Shown here: piece after piece, positions 59,931 through 64,000 of the stretch
Numbering within the stretch: position 1 is the first letter of the stretch
Layout: the number at the start of each line of letters is the position of its first letter
Source of the DNA: Ancylobacter radicis
GTDB taxonomy: Bacteria > Pseudomonadota > Alphaproteobacteria > Rhizobiales > Xanthobacteraceae
NCBI RefSeq assembly: GCF_018449475.1
Contig: NZ_JAHCQH010000015.1
Coordinates: 930,001 to 994,000, forward strand
Length of the DNA stretch: 64,000 nt
Direction: 5' to 3'
Notes under the pieces: model-generated
Told to the model about the DNA's origin: nothing
The model's input: only the letters and a program-made list of their open reading frames with translations
Databases searched by the model: none
Program-made: the position numbers and the translations under genes

Positions 59931-60869
59931 ATGCACCGCTATTCCTTCATCCTGACGCGGCCGCTGCAGTTCCTGCCGGTGGTGTTCGGCGTCAGCCTGA
60001 TCACCTTCATCCTGGTGCGGCTGATCCCCGGCGATCCCGCGCGGGTGCTGCTGGGGGCGCGGGCGACGCCGACCGCCATCGCCAATATCCGCGCGCAATA
60101 CGGGCTCGATGAGCCGCTCTGGCTTCAGTATTTCTATTTCCTGCGCAACCTCTTGCATGGCGAGATGGGCACCTCGATCGTCTACAAGATCGACGTGCTC
60201 CGCCTCATCGCGACCCGTATCGAGCCGACGCTGGCGCTGGTGGTGGCGAGCGTGGTGCTCTCCATCCTGATCGCCGTGCCGCTCGCCGCGCTTGCCGCGC
60301 GCCATCAGGGCCGGCCGATCGATCATGTGATCCGCATCGTCTCGACCTTCGGCATCGGCTTCCCGCCCTTCTGGCTCGGGCTGATGCTGATCATCCTGCT
60401 CGCCGTCACCGTGCCGATCTTTCCGGTGTCTGGATACGGCGACACGCTGTTCCAGAAGCTCGCCCATCTCTTCCTGCCGGCGCTGACCATCGCCCTGTCG
60501 CTCTCCACCGTGCTGCTGCGCTCGCTGCGCGCGGCCATGGTGGACTGGCTGAAATCGGACGTCGCGACCGCCGCCCGCGCGCGCGGCGTGCCGGAATCGG
60601 TGGTGTTCTGGCGCCATGTGCTGCCCAATTCGATCGCCCCCTCGATCAACCTTCTGGCCGTGAATATTGGCTGGCTGATCGGCGGCACGGTGGTGATCGA
60701 GAGCATCTTCGCCCTGCCGGGCATGGGCCAGCTTCTGGTGCGGGCGATTTTCTCCAGGGATTACATGGTGGTACAAGGCGTCGCCATGGTGTTCGCCTGC
60801 GCCACGGTGATGGTGAACTTCCTCGCCGACATCGCCACCGTGGCCGCCGACCCGCGGGTGAAGCTGTGA
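59931..60869 (+). CDS. dppB: Dipeptide/oligopeptide ABC transporter permease 1
   Basis: Membrane subunit of a peptide-type importer, 312 residues. Typical N-terminus (LTRPLQFLPVVFGVSLITFILVRLIPGDPARVLLG), and the coupling motif in ARARGVPESVVFWRHVLPNSIAPSINL. Six helices. Starts two bases after pip2, so co-transcribed from operator 2. Substrate could be a plant-derived amide or dipeptide (inference from the LuxR/pip context). Confidence 0.93.
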   Translation: MHRYSFILTRPLQFLPVVFGVSLITFILVRLIPGDPARVLLGARATPTAIANIRAQYGLDEPLWLQYFYFLRNLLHGEMGTSIVYKIDVLRLIATRIEPTLALVVASVVLSILIAVPLAALAARHQGRPIDHVIRIVSTFGIGFPPFWLGLMLIILLAVTVPIFPVSGYGDTLFQKLAHLFLPALTIALSLSTVLLRSLRAAMVDWLKSDVATAARARGVPESVVFWRHVLPNSIAPSINLLAVNIGWLIGGTVVIESIFALPGMGQLLVRAIFSRDYMVVQGVAMVFACATVMVNFLADIATVAADPRVKL

Positions 60870-61690
60870 GCGGGGCAGCGGCCACGCGCCGGCTAAGCCC
60901 GACCCTGCTGGTGGGGCTGGGCATTCTCGGCCTGTTCGCGCTGGCCGCGCTGGCCGCGCCTGTCATCGCGCCGTATGACCCGATCTATCAGGAAGCCACG
61001 GCGCGGCTTCAGCCGCCGTCCTTCGCCCATCCCTTCGGTACCGACAATTTCGGCCGCGACATCCTCTCGCGCATCATCTTCGGTGCCCGCGTCGATTTGC
61101 AGATGGCGGCGATCGGGGTGTTCTTTCCCTTCGTCATCGGCACCTTCATCGGCGCGCTGGCGGGCTTCTTCGGCGGCCTCGTCGACGCCGTGCTGATGCG
61201 GCTGATCGACATCATCCTGGCCTTTCCCTTCCTCGTGCTGATGCTCTCCATCATCGCCATTCTCGGGCCGGGATTGTCGAGCTTTTACATAGCGATGGCG
61301 CTAGTCGGCTGGGTCTCCTATGCCCGCCTGATCCGGGCACAGATCCTCGTTCTGAAGACCGCCGACTATGCGGTGGCGGCGGTCAGTCTGGGCTTCTCGA
61401 AGCCCCGCGTGCTGTTCCGGCACCTGCTTCCCAACGCGGTGGCGGGGTCGGTGGTGTTCTGCATGTCGGACGCGGTTCTGGTGCTGCTCTCGGGCGCGGC
61501 GATCTCCTATCTGGGCCTTGGGGTCCAGCCGCCGACCGCCGAGTGGGGTATCATGGTAGCGGAAGGGCAGGCGTTCCTGTCGCAGGCCTGGTGGATCACG
61601 CTGTTTCCCGGCTTGTCCATCGTGGTCCTGGCCTTCGGCTTCTCGCTGATCGGCGACGCGCTGGGCGAGATGATGGGGGTGCATGAATGA
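60866..61690 (+). CDS. dppC: Dipeptide/oligopeptide ABC transporter permease 2
   Basis: Second membrane subunit, 274 residues. PYDPIYQEATARLQPPSFAHPFGTDNFGRDILSRIIFGARVDLQ is the DppC signature, and VSLGFSKPRVLFRHLLPNAVAGSVV the coupling helix. GTG start overlaps the dppB stop (GTGA). Overlaps the ATPase gene by four bases. Confidence 0.93.
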   Translation: MSGAAATRRLSPTLLVGLGILGLFALAALAAPVIAPYDPIYQEATARLQPPSFAHPFGTDNFGRDILSRIIFGARVDLQMAAIGVFFPFVIGTFIGALAGFFGGLVDAVLMRLIDIILAFPFLVLMLSIIAILGPGLSSFYIAMALVGWVSYARLIRAQILVLKTADYAVAAVSLGFSKPRVLFRHLLPNAVAGSVVFCMSDAVLVLLSGAAISYLGLGVQPPTAEWGIMVAEGQAFLSQAWWITLFPGLSIVVLAFGFSLIGDALGEMMGVHE

Positions 61691-63414
61691 GTGCCACCCC
61701 GGCCCCCGATCCGCTGCTCAGCGTCCGCGATCTTACCGTCACGGTGCGCGGCGAGGCGGGTGAGCGCACGCTGATCGACGGCGTCTCGCTCGACCTTGCC
61801 AAGGGCGAAATCCTTGGTCTTGTTGGTGAAAGCGGCTCGGGCAAGAGCCTGCTCTGCCGCGCGCTGGTGCGTCTGCTGCCCTCCCGCGCCCTCGCCATTG
61901 CCGGCGGCTCGGTGCGGCTTGCCGGGCGCGAACTCACCACCGCCAGCACCGCCGAGATGGAGGCGGTGCGCGGCGGCGCGATCGGCATGATCTTCCAGAA
62001 TCCGTCGAGCCATCTCGATCCGGTGATGCGGGTCGGTGACCAGATCTCGGAAGGGGTAATATTTCACCGCAAGCTCGACCGGGTGGCGGCGAGGGCGGAG
62101 GCCGTCGCCATCATGGAGCAGGTCGGATTCACCGATCCGGCCCGCCAGTATTCCAACTATCCCCATGAATTCTCAGGCGGAATGCGGCAGCGGGCGATGA
62201 TCGCGGTGGCGCTGGCCTGCGATCCCGACATTCTCATCGCCGATGAACCGACGACCGCCCTCGACGTCACCATCCAGGCGCAAATCCTGCGTCTTCTCAT
62301 GGAGTTGCGCGAGCGGCGCGGCCTGTCCATCATCCTCATCACCCATGATCTCGGCGTCGTCGCCCAGACCTGCGACCGGATCGCCGTGATGCGGCAGGGG
62401 GGCGTCGTCGAGACGGGTGCCAAGCGGCAAATTCTTACCTCTCCGCAGCATCCCTATACCCGCGCGCTGATCGCCAGCCACCCCTCCATGCCGGTGGATT
62501 ACGAGGCCAGTGAGGTGGACGATCAGGCCAGTCAGGCCGATCAGGCTCAGCCGTTCGCGCCCGCGCCGACCCCGCCGCTCGCCCCCCGCCCGCTGGTCGA
62601 GATCGACGACCTGCAGGTGCGCTACCCGGTCGGCGGAGGGGTGTTCACCCGCCGGCGCTTTTTCAGCGCGCTGGCCGGGGTGTCGCTGCAGATCATGCCC
62701 GGCGAGACGGTCGGCATTGTCGGGGAGAGCGGCTCGGGCAAGTCGACACTGGCGCGGGCCATGCTCGGGCTCTCGCCGATCTCCGATGGCCATGTCACCT
62801 TCGACGGCGACAGCCTGCGCCTGACGCCGGCCGCGACCCTCGCCCGGATGCGGCGCGAGGCGGCGATGGTGTTCCAGGACCCGTTCAACTCGCTCAACCC
62901 GCGCTTCACCATCGGCGAGACGCTGGCCGAGGTGCTGCGCGTGCACGGCAAGGTGGCTCCATCCGCCATTCCCGCCCGCGTCGAGGAACTGCTGCGCCTC
63001 GTCGAACTTGATCCGGCGCTCGCCGTGCGCCGGCCGCGCCAGCTGTCCGGCGGCCAGTGCCAGCGCGCCGGCATTGCGCGCGCGCTGGCGGTCGATCCCC
63101 GGCTGATCGTGGCGGATGAATGCGTGGCGGCGCTCGATGTCACCATCCAGGCGCAGATCGTCGACCTGTTCCGCCGGCTGGTGGCGACGATGGACCTGAC
63201 GCTGGTCTTCATCGCCCATGACCTCGCCATCGTCCGGCATCTGTGCCAGCGCGTCGTCGTCATGCATCACGGGCGGATCGTCGAGGAGGGGCCCTGCGCC
63301 GAGGTTTTCGCCCGGCCGCGCGAGGCCTACACCGCCGCCCTCATCGCCGCCATTCCCGACATCGACCCGGACCGGCGCCTGCTCATGCCGCCGGCGAGCG
63401 TGCTTTCCAGCTGA
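61687..63414 (+). CDS. Fused dipeptide ABC ATPase (DppD-DppF)
   Basis: Two ABC ATPases in one chain, 575 residues. First half: Walker [15 protein letters not shown], signature [12 protein letters not shown], Walker [13 protein letters not shown] linker rich in Asp, Gln, Ala and Pro (about 275-302) joins the second half: [41 protein letters not shown]. In the second half Glu-Cys-Val replaces Glu-Pro-Thr in the Walker B DEPT, a mild oddity. Energises the DppBC pair. Confidence 0.92.
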   Translation: MSATPAPDPLLSVRDLTVTVRGEAGERTLIDGVSLDLAKGEILGLVGESGSGKSLLCRALVRLLPSRALAIAGGSVRLAGRELTTASTAEMEAVRGGAIGMIFQNPSSHLDPVMRVGDQISEGVIFHRKLDRVAARAEAVAIMEQVGFTDPARQYSNYPHEFSGGMRQRAMIAVALACDPDILIADEPTTALDVTIQAQILRLLMELRERRGLSIILITHDLGVVAQTCDRIAVMRQGGVVETGAKRQILTSPQHPYTRALIASHPSMPVDYEASEVDDQASQADQAQPFAPAPTPPLAPRPLVEIDDLQVRYPVGGGVFTRRRFFSALAGVSLQIMPGETVGIVGESGSGKSTLARAMLGLSPISDGHVTFDGDSLRLTPAATLARMRREAAMVFQDPFNSLNPRFTIGETLAEVLRVHGKVAPSAIPARVEELLRLVELDPALAVRRPRQLSGGQCQRAGIARALAVDPRLIVADECVAALDVTIQAQIVDLFRRLVATMDLTLVFIAHDLAIVRHLCQRVVVMHHGRIVEEGPCAEVFARPREAYTAALIAAIPDIDPDRRLLMPPASVLSS

Positions 63415-63458
63415 CGTCCTTGTCACCTGACGTATTTGCCACCTGACCTCCCGTTCTC
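63411..63458. repeat. Three 16-bp tandem repeats before the binding-protein gene
   Basis: CTGACGTCCTTGTCAC, CTGACGTATTTGCCAC and CTGACCTCCCGTTCTC begin at 63411, 63427 and 63443. The first overlaps the ATPase stop codon. Could be slippage or a small regulatory array. Confidence 0.45.
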
Positions 63459-63486
63459 ACCAACAAACCTCCAGAGGAAGAACGAC

Positions 63487-64000
63487 GTGAAAAGCGCATT
63501 CAGGACCTCCCGCCTCGCGGCTTTTGCCGCCCTTCTGTCGCTGTCGGCCAGCTTCGCCGCGACCAGCGTCGCCCATGCGGCCGGCGTGCTCTCCATCGCC
63601 CGCAACGAGGATTCGACCACCTTCGATCCCATCAAGTCGGCGCAGAATGTCGACAATTGGGTGTTCTCGAACGTGTTCGACGTGCTGGTGCGGGTCGACG
63701 CCACCGGCACCAAGCTGGTTCCCGGCCTTGCCGAGAGCTGGAGCGTCTCTGATGACGGGCTGACCTACACCTTCAAGCTGCGCGACGCGAAGTTCTCCGA
63801 CGGCGCCCCGGTCACCGCCGAGGACGCCGCCTATTCGCTGATCCGCATCCGCGACGACAAGGGCTCGCTCTGGTCGGACAGCTTCAAGATCATCGACACC
63901 GCGACCGCCGCTGACGCCAAGACGCTGGTGGTGAAGCTCAAGAGCAAGTCGGTGCCGTTCCTGTCGATGATGGCGCTGCCCAACGCCTCGGTGCTGCCGA
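63487..64000 (+). CDS. Peptide/amide ABC transporter substrate-binding protein (3' end outside window)
   Basis: SBP family 5 protein; 171 residues visible of about 500. Signal peptide about 1-32 (SAFRTSRLAAFAALLSLSAS ... AHAAG), then GVLSIARNEDSTTFDPIKSAQNVDNWVFSNVFDVLVRVD, LVPGLAESWSVSDDGLTYTFKLRDAKFSDGAPVTAEDAAYSL, all family-5 features. The GTG at 63487 has GAGGAAG upstream. Completes the importer downstream of the LuxR-pip module. Confidence 0.93.
   Translation, partial: MKSAFRTSRLAAFAALLSLSASFAATSVAHAAGVLSIARNEDSTTFDPIKSAQNVDNWVFSNVFDVLVRVDATGTKLVPGLAESWSVSDDGLTYTFKLRDAKFSDGAPVTAEDAAYSLIRIRDDKGSLWSDSFKIIDTATAADAKTLVVKLKSKSVPFLSMMALPNASVLP

Overview
The window is high-GC, densely packed bacterial DNA. 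Many genes overlap as ATGA or TGATG and several start with GTG. The gene families and order (split atpHAGDC operon, metX-metW, chorismate mutase-hisC-tyrA, IF-1 with a C-terminal tail, CTATCA-type LuxR solo sites) point to an alphaproteobacterium of the Hyphomicrobiales, probably Xanthobacteraceae (Ancylobacter/Starkeya/Xanthobacter-like). The taxonomic call is inference.

Layout. 1-19.2 kb is core: aconitase (partial, minus), ccmAB closed by its own terminator, the F1 part of ATP synthase (atpHAGDC), tenA with a GntR regulator, infA and an RhlE-type helicase, a methyltransferase, a Phd/RelE-type toxin-antitoxin pair, metX-metW (minus), and divergently chorismate mutase-hisC-tyrA. 19.2-20.24 kb has no gene and is packed with dispersed palindromic elements, including a duplicated 232-bp unit. 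20.2-25.4 kb holds mmsA with a divergent LysR regulator, an orphan Bug-type binding protein, galM, and a MerR regulator. The MerR gene faces a Zn/Cd/Pb P-type ATPase across a textbook MerR promoter. 27.7-31.9 kb has an APH/kinase fusion, a threonine aldolase and a MocR regulator.

32.2-40.2 kb is a complete Nit1C nitrogen-starvation/cyanide-utilisation cluster: Sll0783-like protein, nitrilase, radical SAM, acetyltransferase, AIR-synthase-like, glycosyltransferase, MSMEG_0570-like protein and flavin monooxygenase, plus an LnmK-like gene. It is headed by a near-perfect sigma-54 promoter. A tRNA-Gly(GCC) at 40.35 kb is followed by an accessory stretch to about 48.5 kb: a decayed IS481 transposase, a metallo-beta-lactamase-fold enzyme, a CrcB-type channel with a tandem universal stress protein, an EamA exporter with a divergent MocR regulator, an apbE fragment, a TPCP-type P-type ATPase, and a 59-residue helix-turn-helix protein.

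48.7-57.1 kb is a hexonate/hexuronate catabolic operon: GntR regulator, TRAP transporter dctPQM, a zinc dehydrogenase, uxuA, a fructuronate reductase and kdgK. A 75-residue hybrid gene, made of a dctM-like start and a dctQ-like end, sits between dctQ and dctM.

57.1 kb to the end is the most interesting system. A LuxR-family solo regulator is flanked by two different proline-iminopeptidase-family genes, and the right-hand one continues into a dipeptide/oligopeptide-type ABC transporter (dppB, dppC, fused dppDF, binding protein cut by the window end). An identical 19-bp lux-box-like dyad lies upstream of each pip gene, in the same orientation relative to each. This matches the architecture of plant-signal-responsive LuxR solos (PipR/OryR/XccR), but with two pip genes and two operator copies. 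No luxI is present in the window.
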